12,898 bases of DNA from Candidatus Dormiibacterota bacterium. GTDB lineage: Bacteria > Chloroflexota > Dormibacteria > Aeolococcales > Aeolococcaceae. The notes beneath the pieces are model-generated. The model was not told the origin of the DNA, made no database searches, and saw only the letters and a list, made by a program, of their open reading frames with translations. Below are positions 6,335-12,898 of the stretch, piece by piece (position 1 is the first letter of the stretch; every line of letters begins with the position of its first letter). Both the position numbers and the translations under genes were made by a program. The DNA lies in assembly GCA_955651875.1 (NCBI GenBank), contig CATPAP010000192.1, positions 1 through 12,898 of the forward strand, read 5' to 3'.

Positions 6335-7548
6335 GAGGCGCGGACTTTGAGCGTCTGGCCCACCACGTCGAGCATGCCGCGCAGGGTGTCGTAGTCGGGA
6401 TGGACTAGTCGCACCCATGCGTTGGCCATGTAGCCTGCGTCGACGGGCTGGGTCGGCGTGCCCGGCTCGGGAAGATGCACGTCGAGGATGTGCTCGCCGA
6501 AGCGGTGCTGCACCTCATCGACGCCTTCGTAGTGGCTGATGGTGCCGTCGCGGTCGGGACGAAGCGCCACGATGCCTGCGGCGCGGCGACGCGAGAGCGG
6601 CCGCTCGACGCGGCCGTGGACGATGGCGTTGGCCCATTCGCGGTAGATGTCGACGTCGTTGCCGGCTGAGTACAGATCCCAGGCGCGCACCCCGGGCGGG
6701 CGGCAGCCGATCTCGCTGAAGCGCAGGCCCTTGGGACCGAAGAACCACTCCATGTGGGTTGCCGAGGTGCCGATGCCCAATGCGTGCGCAACGCGGCGCC
6801 CCATGTCGCGCACCTCGCCGTAGTCGGCGACCGTCTCGACGCGGTTGGTGGTGACGAACTGCGGGTTGATCCAGCGCGTGCGCATCGCGTCGAGCACGTT
6901 GGGGTAGTAGTGGGTGACGAAGTCATACGCGGGCTCGCCGTCGATCGAGAGGGTGTCGTAGAAGCCCTCGTGTCCTTCGACGAACTCTTCGACGGCAATC
7001 GAGTCCGCAGAGCCGAAGCCCCTGAGCGCTGCGTCGAGCTCTTCTCCGCTGTCGACGCGCACCGTCCCTGACGCGCCCGCTGCGGCGCGCGGCTTGACGA
7101 TGAGCGGATAGCCCACCTGCCCCGCGAAGTCACGCACCTCGGCGCTGGAGTGCGCCGCCACCGACGCTGCCGTCGGCACGCCCACCTCGCGGAGCGCTTC
7201 CTTCATCGACGGCTTGTCGCGGCACAACCACGCGGTCCGCACCGACGTGCCCGGGATGGTGCAGTTCTCACGCACCTGCGCGGCGGCCATGGTGTGGGCC
7301 TCGACCACGGCCTCGAGACGATCGACCCAGACGCGCTCCTGCACCCAGTGGACCGCGTCGGTCATGGCGTCGACGTCGGTGACGTTGGCGACGCGGTGGT
7401 AGTGCAGCATCCAGCGCTGCAGGTCGCCGTCCAACTGCTCGAGCGGGCGCTCACCGATTCCGATCACCGTCGCACCCACCGCGGCGAGCCCGCGCACGAA
7501 CTCGCGTTGGTTGGGCGGAAAGGCCGGCTCCACGAGGATGACAACCAT
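6331..7548 (-). CDS. ATP-grasp ligase A
   Basis: A 405-residue ATP-grasp enzyme of the carbamoyl-phosphate-synthase/BacD-like type, which activates a carboxylate as acyl phosphate and joins it to an amine or thiol. The N-terminal pre-ATP-grasp domain (1-100) begins VVILVEPAFPP. RDK (110-112) marks the start of the central domain. YPLIVKPRAAAGASGT (147-162) holds the ATP-binding Lys152 and glycine-rich loop. EEFVEG (187-192) provides the adenine-hinge glutamate, and HMEWFF (265-270) and FSEIGCRPPG (277-286) provide the metal- and phosphate-binding acidic and Arg residues. About 115 C-terminal residues form the lid and substrate region. ATG at 7548 is the first gene of a leftward unit, and its stop overlaps the S51-like start by 4 bases. 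It is clearly paralogous to ligases B and C. Substrates cannot be inferred. Confidence 0.92.
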   Translation of the reverse strand: MVVILVEPAFPPNQREFVRGLAAVGATVIGIGERPLEQLDGDLQRWMLHYHRVANVTDVDAMTDAVHWVQERVWVDRLEAVVEAHTMAAAQVRENCTIPGTSVRTAWLCRDKPSMKEALREVGVPTAASVAAHSSAEVRDFAGQVGYPLIVKPRAAAGASGTVRVDSGEELDAALRGFGSADSIAVEEFVEGHEGFYDTLSIDGEPAYDFVTHYYPNVLDAMRTRWINPQFVTTNRVETVADYGEVRDMGRRVAHALGIGTSATHMEWFFGPKGLRFSEIGCRPPGVRAWDLYSAGNDVDIYREWANAIVHGRVERPLSRRRAAGIVALRPDRDGTISHYEGVDEVQHRFGEHILDVHLPEPGTPTQPVDAGYMANAWVRLVHPDYDTLRGMLDVVGQTLKVRAS

Positions 7549-7623
7549 TGCCCGCCGATCCTACCCGCCCGGTGCCTGCGTCGATACCATCCGCGGGCGT
7601 CAAGCTACACGGAGGATCGCGCC
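7549..7623. promoter_or_regulatory. Divergent promoter region between ligase A and the ABM-like gene
   Basis: These 75 bases must hold the start signals for two outward transcription units. On the minus strand, TAGGAT (7563-7558) fits the TANNNT -10 pattern and lies 9 bases before the ligase A ATG, suggesting a leader of at most a few bases. On the plus strand, TACCAT (7585-7590) also fits TANNNT and is followed by a strong ribosome site, GGAGGA (7611-7616), 7 bases before the ATG at 7624. No good -35 is visible on either side. A shared control region would keep both arms co-regulated. Confidence 0.4.
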
Positions 7624-7920
7624 ATGACCTATGGCATCGTGCACCACTTCAAGGGCGGAACGCGCGAGCAATTCGAGGCGGTGACCGCCAAGGTCGACCC
7701 GCCTGACGGAAGTCTCGTCCTGGGAGAGACGTTTGAGGCGTCCGGGCCCGCCGAGGACGGGTGGGTGGTTGTGGGGCTGTTCGAATCTCGTCAGGCATGG
7801 GAGCGCTTCCGCGACGAGACACTGCTGCCGGGCTTCCGCGAAGTCGGTGCCGCCGGATTCTCCGGTCCGCCTGACGAGATCTCCTTCGACGCCGTCAACG
7901 TCAAGCACCGGTTGGACTGA
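7624..7920 (+). CDS. Small dimeric alpha/beta-barrel (ABM-like) protein
   Basis: A 98-residue protein with the look of a ferredoxin-like dimeric alpha/beta-barrel domain, the fold of antibiotic-biosynthesis monooxygenases, stress-responsive proteins and small isomerases. Visible landmarks are strand MTYGIVHHFK, helix REQFEAVTAKVD, PDGSLVLGETFEASGPAEDGWVVVGL (two strands and the connecting loop, about 28-52), helix QAWERFRDETLLPGFREVG, and a last strand before KHRLD. The ATG at 7624 has an excellent ribosome site (GGAGGA, 7-base spacing). A longer open frame upstream is only antisense to ligase A. Conserved His7 and His8 in the first strand could contribute to an active site, but no cofactor motif is visible. 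It leads the rightward unit, 36 bases before ligase B, so a role in modifying a locus intermediate is plausible. Many homologues have no assigned function. Confidence 0.85.
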   Translation: MTYGIVHHFKGGTREQFEAVTAKVDPPDGSLVLGETFEASGPAEDGWVVVGLFESRQAWERFRDETLLPGFREVGAAGFSGPPDEISFDAVNVKHRLD

Positions 7921-7943
7921 CCAGGCCAGCGGGGCGCTCGCTG

Positions 7944-7949
7944 CATACT
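7944..7949 (+). promoter_or_regulatory. Possible -10 element of ligase B
   Basis: CATACT, preceded by TG at 7942-7943, resembles a -10 hexamer and ends 7 bases before the GTG start at 7957. That is the spacing expected of a leaderless message, and the gene has no ribosome site of its own, which fits. No suitable -35 was found, and read-through from the ABM-like gene 36 bases upstream would also serve. Confidence 0.3.
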
Positions 7950-7956
7950 TGCGCGC

Positions 7957-9183
7957 GTGCCGACCGCCGTGTTCGTGGCCCCGTTCCTCCTTGACGCCAC
8001 GCTGCGTTTCATCGACAGCGCCGCCTCCGTCCCCGGGGTGCGGCTCGCGCTGATCAGCCAGGATCAGGGGGACAAGATCCCCGCCGAGCTTCGAGGCCGG
8101 CTGGCCGCGCACTGGCGTGTCGACGACGGCACCGATGCACAGCAGATCGCGGACGCGACCCGTGCGCTCGGGGTTCGGCTCGGCGGTGTCGACCGGCTCA
8201 TCGGGATGCTCGAGCAGCTGCAGGTCCCACTCGGCGAGGTGCGCGATGCGCTGGGGATCCCCGGCATGGGCGCCGAGGTGGCCCGCAACTTCCGTGACAA
8301 GTCACGTATGAAGGACGTCTTCACCGCCCACGGGGTGCCGTGCGCGCGCCACGGCGTGGCGACCACGGCTGAGATGGCGTCCCGCATCGCGAGGCAGCTC
8401 GGGCTGCCCGTGGTGGTGAAGCCTCCGGCCGGGGCGGGCGCGCGAAGCACGTTCCGCATCGACAACCAGGATCAGCTGGACGAGTGGCTGCGCGTCGACC
8501 CGCCCTCGCAACATGCGCCCGCTCTCCTCGAGGAGCTGGTCAGCGGCGCTGAGCACAGCTTCGACAGCGTCAGCGTGGACGGACGCGTGGTGTGGCACTC
8601 GGTGTCGAAATACCTTCCGACACCGCTCGAGGTGCTCGAGAACCCGTGGATCCAGTGGGCGGTGCTCCTCCCCCGCTTCATCGACGGGCCCGAGTACGAG
8701 GCCATCCGCGACGGCGCGATGCGGGGGCTGCAGGCGCTCGGAATGGTCACCGGCTTCAGCCACATGGAGTGGTTCCGCCTGCGCGAGGGGCGCATCGCGC
8801 TGTCAGAGGTGGCGGCGCGGCCGCCCGGCGCGCAATTCACCTCGCTGCTCTCCTACGCGCACGACGCCGACATGTACGGCGCCTGGGCGAGGCTGGAGAC
8901 GCTCGGCAAGTTCGATCCCCCGGAACGGCGCCATGCGGTCGGCGCCGCCTACCTGCGTGGCCAGGGCCGCGGCGTGGTGCGCGGCGTGCACGGACTCGAA
9001 ATCCTGCAACACGAGCTCGGTGAGCTCGTCGTCGAGGCGCGCCTTCCCACCGAAGGACAGCCGCGCAGCGAGAGCTACGAGGGCGAGGGCTACGTGATCC
9101 TCCGCCACCCCGACACCGAGGTCGTCGCCGCTGCGCTCCGCCGGGTCGTCGAGGTCGCGCGCGTCGAGCTCGCAGAGGGCTGA
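7957..9183 (+). CDS. ATP-grasp ligase B
   Basis: A 408-residue ATP-grasp ligase, paralogous to A and C. The N-terminal domain (1-110) starts PTAVFVAPFLLDATL and is the most divergent part among the three, lacking the early RGL motif seen in A and C. The core is intact: RDKSRMKD (113-120), PVVVKPPAGAGARST (151-165) with Lys155 at the ATP site, LEELVSGAEHSFD (191-203), HMEWFR (269-274) and LSEVAARPPGAQF (282-294). The C-terminal region has YLRGQGRGVVRG (333-344), similar to CKRAQGQGRITA in C. It should form an amide bond through an acyl-phosphate; the acid and the amine are unknown. The GTG start at 7957 has no ribosome site but follows a possible -10 element, suggesting leaderless expression. 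Ligase C begins 3 bases after its stop. Confidence 0.92.
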   Translation: MPTAVFVAPFLLDATLRFIDSAASVPGVRLALISQDQGDKIPAELRGRLAAHWRVDDGTDAQQIADATRALGVRLGGVDRLIGMLEQLQVPLGEVRDALGIPGMGAEVARNFRDKSRMKDVFTAHGVPCARHGVATTAEMASRIARQLGLPVVVKPPAGAGARSTFRIDNQDQLDEWLRVDPPSQHAPALLEELVSGAEHSFDSVSVDGRVVWHSVSKYLPTPLEVLENPWIQWAVLLPRFIDGPEYEAIRDGAMRGLQALGMVTGFSHMEWFRLREGRIALSEVAARPPGAQFTSLLSYAHDADMYGAWARLETLGKFDPPERRHAVGAAYLRGQGRGVVRGVHGLEILQHELGELVVEARLPTEGQPRSESYEGEGYVILRHPDTEVVAAALRRVVEVARVELAEG

Positions 9184-9186
9184 GCA

Positions 9187-10407
9187 ATGCACACCGTGCT
9201 GATCATCTCGCCCGGATATCCCGCGGAGATGCCCTTCTTCGTGCGCGGGCTGGCATCGACGGGAGTGCGGGTCATCGGCGTCGGCGACCAACCCGTCGAT
9301 TCCCTGCCAGAGATGGCTCGCGAGCACCTCGCCGCGCACTGGCACGTACCCTCGTTCGCCGACGAGGACGGGATCGTCGCAGCGGTGCGCGAGCGGGCCG
9401 CGGGGGTGCGCGTCGCCCAGGTGGAGTCGTTGTGGGAGCCGACCATGGTGCTCGCAGCGCGGCTGCGCGAGGCGCTCGGCGTTCCCGGGCTGACGGTCGC
9501 GCAGACCATCCCTTTCCGCGACAAGGAGGAGATGAAGCGCGTGCTCGACGGCGCGGGCATCCGCACCCCGGGGCATCGGCGCGCCACCACCGCGGCGGAG
9601 GTGCGTGCAGCGGCGGAGGCGATCGGCTACCCGATCATCGTCAAGCCGATCGCCGGCGCGGGCTCGGCGCACACGCATCGGGTCGACGAGGCGGCCCAGC
9701 TCGATGCCGTGCTCCCTGACCTGGCAGGCGTGCCTGAGGTGAGCGTCGAGGAGTTCGTCGACGGTGAGGAGTTCACCTTCGACACCATCTGCGCCAACGG
9801 TGAGGTGCTCTACGAGAACATCTGCTGGTACCGGCCCCGACCGCTCGTCGCCCGCTCACTCGAGTGGATCAGCCCGATCACCCTGGCGCTGCGCGATCCC
9901 TTGGCCGACCACCTGGCCGGTGGGCGCGCCATGGGTTACGCGGTCATCGACGCCCTCGGTTTCCGCGACGGGTTCACCCACATGGAGTGGTACCGCAAGG
10001 CCGACGGCGAGGTGGTGTTCGGCGAGATCGGGGCGCGGCCGGCGGGCGCGCGCACCGTCGACGTCATGAACTACTCGTGCGACACCGATCTGTACACGCG
10101 CTGGGCGGAGGCGGTGGTGCTCGGGCGGTTCACCCAGCCCGTGACGCGCAGGTACAACAGCGCATCGGTGTGCAAGCGCGCCCAGGGGCAGGGCCGCATC
10201 ACCGCGATCGAGGGGTTGGGACCGCTGCTGGGCGACTTCGACGAATGGGTCACCGCCGTCGACCTCCTTCCCCTGGGCGCACCCCGCAGGGACTGGCGCC
10301 AGACGCTTCTCTCCGACGGGTGGGTGATGGTCCGTCACCCGGAGCTGGCTTCGTGCATCGACATCGCCGACCGCTTCGCCAGCGACCTGCGCATCTACGC
10401 CGGCTGA
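9187..10407 (+). CDS. ATP-grasp ligase C
   Basis: A 406-residue ATP-grasp ligase closest in layout to A. Its N-terminal domain opens HTVLIISPGYPAEMPFFVRGL, like the opening of A. Then come RDKEEMKRVL (111-120), YPIIVKPIAGAGS (148-160, ATP-site Lys153), VEEFVDGEEFTFD (187-199), HMEWYR (265-270) and FGEIGARPAGART (278-290) with the metal-binding Glu280 and the Arg of the phosphate site. The C-terminal lid has CKRAQGQGRI (319-328). The ATG at 9187 follows ligase B by 3 bases, with a GAGGG ribosome site inside the end of B (9175-9179), so the two are translated together. Its last 13 bases overlap the end of the opposing carboxylate-amine ligase gene. Having B and C in tandem suggests sequential ligations or a heteromeric enzyme. 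Substrates are unknown. Confidence 0.92.
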   Translation: MHTVLIISPGYPAEMPFFVRGLASTGVRVIGVGDQPVDSLPEMAREHLAAHWHVPSFADEDGIVAAVRERAAGVRVAQVESLWEPTMVLAARLREALGVPGLTVAQTIPFRDKEEMKRVLDGAGIRTPGHRRATTAAEVRAAAEAIGYPIIVKPIAGAGSAHTHRVDEAAQLDAVLPDLAGVPEVSVEEFVDGEEFTFDTICANGEVLYENICWYRPRPLVARSLEWISPITLALRDPLADHLAGGRAMGYAVIDALGFRDGFTHMEWYRKADGEVVFGEIGARPAGARTVDVMNYSCDTDLYTRWAEAVVLGRFTQPVTRRYNSASVCKRAQGQGRITAIEGLGPLLGDFDEWVTAVDLLPLGAPRRDWRQTLLSDGWVMVRHPELASCIDIADRFASDLRIYAG

Positions 10408-11582
10408 TCGACCTCAGATCGGCGCCGCTTCGGCGTCGCGCCCGCGGGAAGCGGTCCCTCGCCGCGCAGCTCGGCGACGAGGCTGTCGACGACGTCGATG
10501 AGGCTGCCACCCCCCGCCACCACCTCACGCTGGCGGATATAGCTCGGTCCGCGCTCGAGTATCGCCAGCGCGTCGTGGAGCTCGGCGACGCAGCCAAGCT
10601 GCCGGGCAATCGGGGTCAGCTCCTCGACGAGCTCGGTGACAGCGTCGCCCAATGGCACGGTGTTGCCCTCGTCGTCGACGATGATCGAGGCATCGATCCC
10701 ATGCCGGGCCGCGCGCCACTTGTTCTCGCGCACCACCCAGGCCCGCGGGACGGGCAGGGTATAGCCCCGGTCGAGGAGCCCGTCGAAGCGGTGCACGAGG
10801 CACTGGCTCAATGCCGCCATGACGGCCACCTCACGAAGGTTGGTGAGGCCGTCACAGATACGCAGCTCGACGGTGCCGAAGGTGGGATGCGGGCGGATGT
10901 CCCACCACACCTCGCGGATGGTGGCGATGGTGTGCGCGGTGATCAGCGTGTCCATGAAACGCTCGAACTGAGCCCAGCCGCTGAGCTGCCAGGGCGGCCC
11001 GGCGGTGGGCAGGCCCTCGAACACCTTGGAGCGCACGGACGCGAGGCCGGTGTCCTGGCCCATCCAGTAGGGGCTCGACGCACTCAGCGCGAGGAAGTGC
11101 GGGATGTAGGCGGAGAGCGCATTGACCATGGCGATCGCCTTCTCACCGCTGCGCACCCCGACGTGCACGTGGATGCCGAAGATCTGCATCTGCCGCGCCG
11201 GCCATTGCGTCTCCTCGACGAGGCGCAGGTAACGGGCGTTGGGAGTGATCTCCTGGTTCACCGGGTTGCTGAACGGGTGCGTGCCGGCGCACATGAGCAG
11301 AAGGCCGCGACGGTCGGTGTAGGTGGTGAGCTCGTCGAGTGAGGCGGCAAGATCGGCGCGTGCCTCGGCGACCGTCCTGTTGATGCCCGTGATGATCTCG
11401 ACCGTTGACTGCAGCAGCTCCGCCTTGGCCTTCGGATGAACGCCGTCGGGGTGCCCCTCCCCCATCTCGATGAGAATCTCGTGCGCGCCCTTGACCAGTT
11501 CGCGCGACTCCGGGTTGATGAGGGTGAGTTCCATCTCGACGCCAAGGCTCGGGCCGGCGCTCGAGGCGAAGTGGATGGGCAT
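10395..11582 (-). CDS. Carboxylate-amine ligase, GCS2/YbdK family
   Basis: A 395-residue member of the glutamine-synthetase-like GCS2 family (glutamate-cysteine ligase type 2; YbdK, EgtA relatives). These join the side-chain or main carboxylate of an amino acid, often glutamate, to an amine using ATP. Motifs are GVEMELTL (14-21) with metal-binding Glu16 and Glu18, ELLQSTVEI (55-63), GIHVHVGV (136-143), SSPYWMGQDTG (169-179), SKVFEGLPTAG (185-195) and WWDIRPHPTFGTVELR (226-241). The frame is open well upstream, but that part lies inside the ATP-grasp D gene. ATG at 11582 starts 2 bases after D's stop (TAG-CC-ATG) and gives the standard N-terminus. The basic C-terminal tail (PKRRRSE) overlaps the end of ligase C on the other strand. 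It could form the first gamma-glutamyl-type bond of the locus product. EgtA-like gamma-Glu-Cys formation is possible, but no ergothioneine genes are present. Confidence 0.92.
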   Translation of the reverse strand: MPIHFASSAGPSLGVEMELTLINPESRELVKGAHEILIEMGEGHPDGVHPKAKAELLQSTVEIITGINRTVAEARADLAASLDELTTYTDRRGLLLMCAGTHPFSNPVNQEITPNARYLRLVEETQWPARQMQIFGIHVHVGVRSGEKAIAMVNALSAYIPHFLALSASSPYWMGQDTGLASVRSKVFEGLPTAGPPWQLSGWAQFERFMDTLITAHTIATIREVWWDIRPHPTFGTVELRICDGLTNLREVAVMAALSQCLVHRFDGLLDRGYTLPVPRAWVVRENKWRAARHGIDASIIVDDEGNTVPLGDAVTELVEELTPIARQLGCVAELHDALAILERGPSYIRQREVVAGGGSLIDVVDSLVAELRGEGPLPAGATPKRRRSEVDQPA

Positions 11583-11584
11583 GG

Positions 11585-12826
11585 CTACGCGGCCGCGTGC
11601 TGGTCGTGGGCCCACAGCGCGAGGAGCCCACGGAAATGCGCGAGGAACATCTCCTGCTCGTGCGCGGGATACGTCGACAGCACCGTGTTGACGATGAGGC
11701 GATCGAAGTCCTCGCTCTCGATCCACTCGACGCACACCTCGTCGACGCGGGCCAGGTGGCGCTCGCAGAACTCCCGGTAGCGGTCGACCTCGAGCTGACT
11801 GTCGGCGAGGGTACGGTATTCGCGCAGCTTCTCCACGTAGTCGAGGTCCTCGCGATCGGCGATGGCGAAGTAGCTCCTTGTGTCGAGGTCGACAGTGGGC
11901 CTGCGGCCGGTCACGCAACAGAAGATGACCCATTTGAGCAAGGTCCGGATAGCCCACGGGAAGTAGTAGTGCAGGCTGGTGACGGCGAGGTCCGGCGTCG
12001 CGTTGGCGTAGTCGATGGGATAGACGAGGCCATCCTTGACGAGCGTCTCGCAGCTGTTCAGCTCCCAGCGGAAGAACGCGTTGACGAGGCGGGCGATGGT
12101 CAGCACCTCATCGCCGGTCTCCTTGCTGAGAAAGTTGTGTGCCACTGAATAGCGCACGTGCATGGGACGTGACGGGTTGAAGCGCATCACCAGCGTCTCG
12201 GCGCCAATGCCGAGGCTGCGCGCGAAGACATCGAAGTCCTCGACGGACGCCTGCAGGTGCATGAGGCGCTCGGCGGACTCGTCGTAGGCCCGGTGGAGCA
12301 TTGCGCTCTCCTCGATGCGCGTGACCCCGACCCAGGCGCCACCGTCGAACGGCTTCATATAGAGCGGCATGCCCACCTGGTTGGCCACGGCCTCGAGGTC
12401 GAAGTGACGGAGGTAGCGCTCGGCAGTGGCGGCGAAGCGCGGATTGTCCGGCGGAACCTTGTTGGGCAGCATCCACGTCTCGGGCACGCGCAGCCCGAGG
12501 CGCATCATCGCGCAGTAGGCGGCGTGCTTCTCCATCGACTGGAAGGTGAACGGGTTGTTGAGAAGGTGCACGTCGTTCATGAGCGCAACCTTCTTCAGCC
12601 ATTCGCGCGGCATGTGGTACCACCAGGCGAGCCTGTCGATGATCAGCGAGTAGCGCGGCACCGCACGAAGGTTGAAGGGCTCGATGGTGATCCGCTCGGT
12701 GGTGAAGGTGTGGGTGACCCCACCGTCCTTGATGACAGGGGCCACGCGCTCCAGCAGCGACTCAAAGGCGACCGGCCAGTCCTCCTCGGCGCCGAGGAGT
12801 AGTCCGATCACATGGGGCGCGGGCAT
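11585..12826 (-). CDS. ATP-grasp-like protein D
   Basis: A 413-residue protein with an ATP-grasp-like core, distinct from A-C and nearer the RimK/glutathione-synthetase type. Landmarks are VHLLNNPFTFQSMEKHAAY (86-104), typical of the entry to such a domain; GMPLYMKPFDGGAWVGV (152-168) with Lys158 as the candidate ATP-site lysine and a glycine-rich loop; FNPSRPMHVRYSV (216-228); WELNSCE (254-260); and YPIDYANATPDL (269-280), where acidic and Asn residues could bind metal. After this comes an aromatic and hydrophobic stretch, YYFPWAIRTLLKWVIFCCV (287-305), then a charged helical C-terminus ending near 413. That stretch is probably amphipathic or buried rather than a true membrane span. It is the first gene of a leftward pair, and the GCS2 ligase follows after 2 bases. 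It could act with that ligase or make a second amide bond. Confidence 0.85.
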   Translation of the reverse strand: MPAPHVIGLLLGAEEDWPVAFESLLERVAPVIKDGGVTHTFTTERITIEPFNLRAVPRYSLIIDRLAWWYHMPREWLKKVALMNDVHLLNNPFTFQSMEKHAAYCAMMRLGLRVPETWMLPNKVPPDNPRFAATAERYLRHFDLEAVANQVGMPLYMKPFDGGAWVGVTRIEESAMLHRAYDESAERLMHLQASVEDFDVFARSLGIGAETLVMRFNPSRPMHVRYSVAHNFLSKETGDEVLTIARLVNAFFRWELNSCETLVKDGLVYPIDYANATPDLAVTSLHYYFPWAIRTLLKWVIFCCVTGRRPTVDLDTRSYFAIADREDLDYVEKLREYRTLADSQLEVDRYREFCERHLARVDEVCVEWIESEDFDRLIVNTVLSTYPAHEQEMFLAHFRGLLALWAHDQHAAA

Positions 12827-12898
12827 GGGAAACCGAATACTGTCATGACACGGCGCGCGCGTGTGGCTGCGATGACCGGCGACGACCGATGGCCGGGC
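12827..12898. promoter_or_regulatory. Upstream region of ATP-grasp D with a palindrome
   Basis: This is the promoter side of the leftward D-GCS2 pair. TGTCATGACA (12841-12850) is a perfect 10-base palindrome about 14 bases before the D start, a position where an operator could block transcription. The bases between it and the ATG (minus strand CAGTATTCGG) could hold a weak -10. The palindrome also contains an ATG at 12845 that opens a plus-strand frame to the window end (MTRRARVAAMTGDD), so a divergent gene may start here, but only 18 codons are visible. Confidence 0.3.

Noticed and set aside
6335..6418. Longer N-terminus for the S51-like protein
   Set aside because: The extra 28 residues are basic and lie inside the end of ligase A. 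The GTG at 6334 overlaps the stop neatly and begins a Rossmann-like strand.
10416..10436. GC-rich hairpin just after the ligase C stop
   Set aside because: It lies within the coding part of the carboxylate-amine ligase tail and has no T-run, so it is not called as a terminator.
9864..11342. Plus-strand open frame of 492 codons spanning ligase C and the GCS2 gene
   Set aside because: It overlaps ligase C in another frame and runs antisense to the carboxylate-amine ligase; there is no coherent domain.
11583..11957. Longer N-terminus for the carboxylate-amine ligase
   Set aside because: The extra 125 codons lie inside the ATP-grasp D gene and are Arg/Pro-rich. The ATG at 11582 gives the usual family start and 2-base spacing from D.
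12845..12898. Start of a possible plus-strand gene at the window edge
   Set aside because: Only 18 codons are visible, with no ribosome site and no recognisable motif; too little to call as a gene.
1..12898. CRISPR arrays, tRNA or rRNA genes, insertion sequences, prophage genes
   Set aside because: I read the window for regularly spaced repeats, tRNA-like cloverleaf ends, transposase motifs and terminal inverted repeats and found none.

Overview
The window is very GC-rich. It uses GTG starts freely, codes on both strands with little intergenic space, and several starts sit about 7-10 bases after a possible -10 hexamer, which suggests leaderless messages. This points to a high-GC bacterium, most likely an actinobacterial lineage, but no rRNA or taxon-specific gene confirms it.

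Layout. (1) 2-1560 (+): the 3' part of an ABC-2 type exporter operon, with an ATPase whose Walker A lies outside the window and a six-helix permease, joined by an ATGA overlap. (2) 1561-1900: about 340 bases between convergent genes with no convincing gene, only some potential hairpins and short repeats. (3) 1901-7548 (-): a probable six-gene transcription unit read right to left. It holds ATP-grasp ligase A, a peptidase S51/class I amidotransferase-like protein, an enterochelin-esterase-like protein with an N-terminal early-set-like domain, a second smaller esterase, ProC, and a stand-alone cyclic-nucleotide-binding domain protein. The first three genes overlap by GTGA, and ProC starts 6 bases after the esterase. 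(4) 7624-10407 (+): a divergent unit with a 98-residue dimeric alpha/beta-barrel (ABM-like) protein followed by ATP-grasp ligases B and C. (5) 10395-12826 (-): a divergent ATP-grasp-like protein D followed after 2 bases by a GCS2/YbdK-type carboxylate-amine ligase, whose end overlaps the end of ligase C by 13 bases.

Taken together, 3497-12826 looks like one dedicated locus. It has four ATP-grasp enzymes and one GCS2-family ligase (five potential ATP-dependent amide-bond formers), a peptidase-like protein, two alpha/beta-hydrolases, a small barrel protein and a pyrroline-5-carboxylate reductase. This fits ribosome- and NRPS-independent synthesis, and perhaps recycling, of a small peptide, pseudopeptide or poly(amino acid). 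The product is unknown. The family assignments rest on visible motifs; the pathway is inference. ABC exporter genes and the cNMP-binding protein flank the locus, and their involvement is uncertain.
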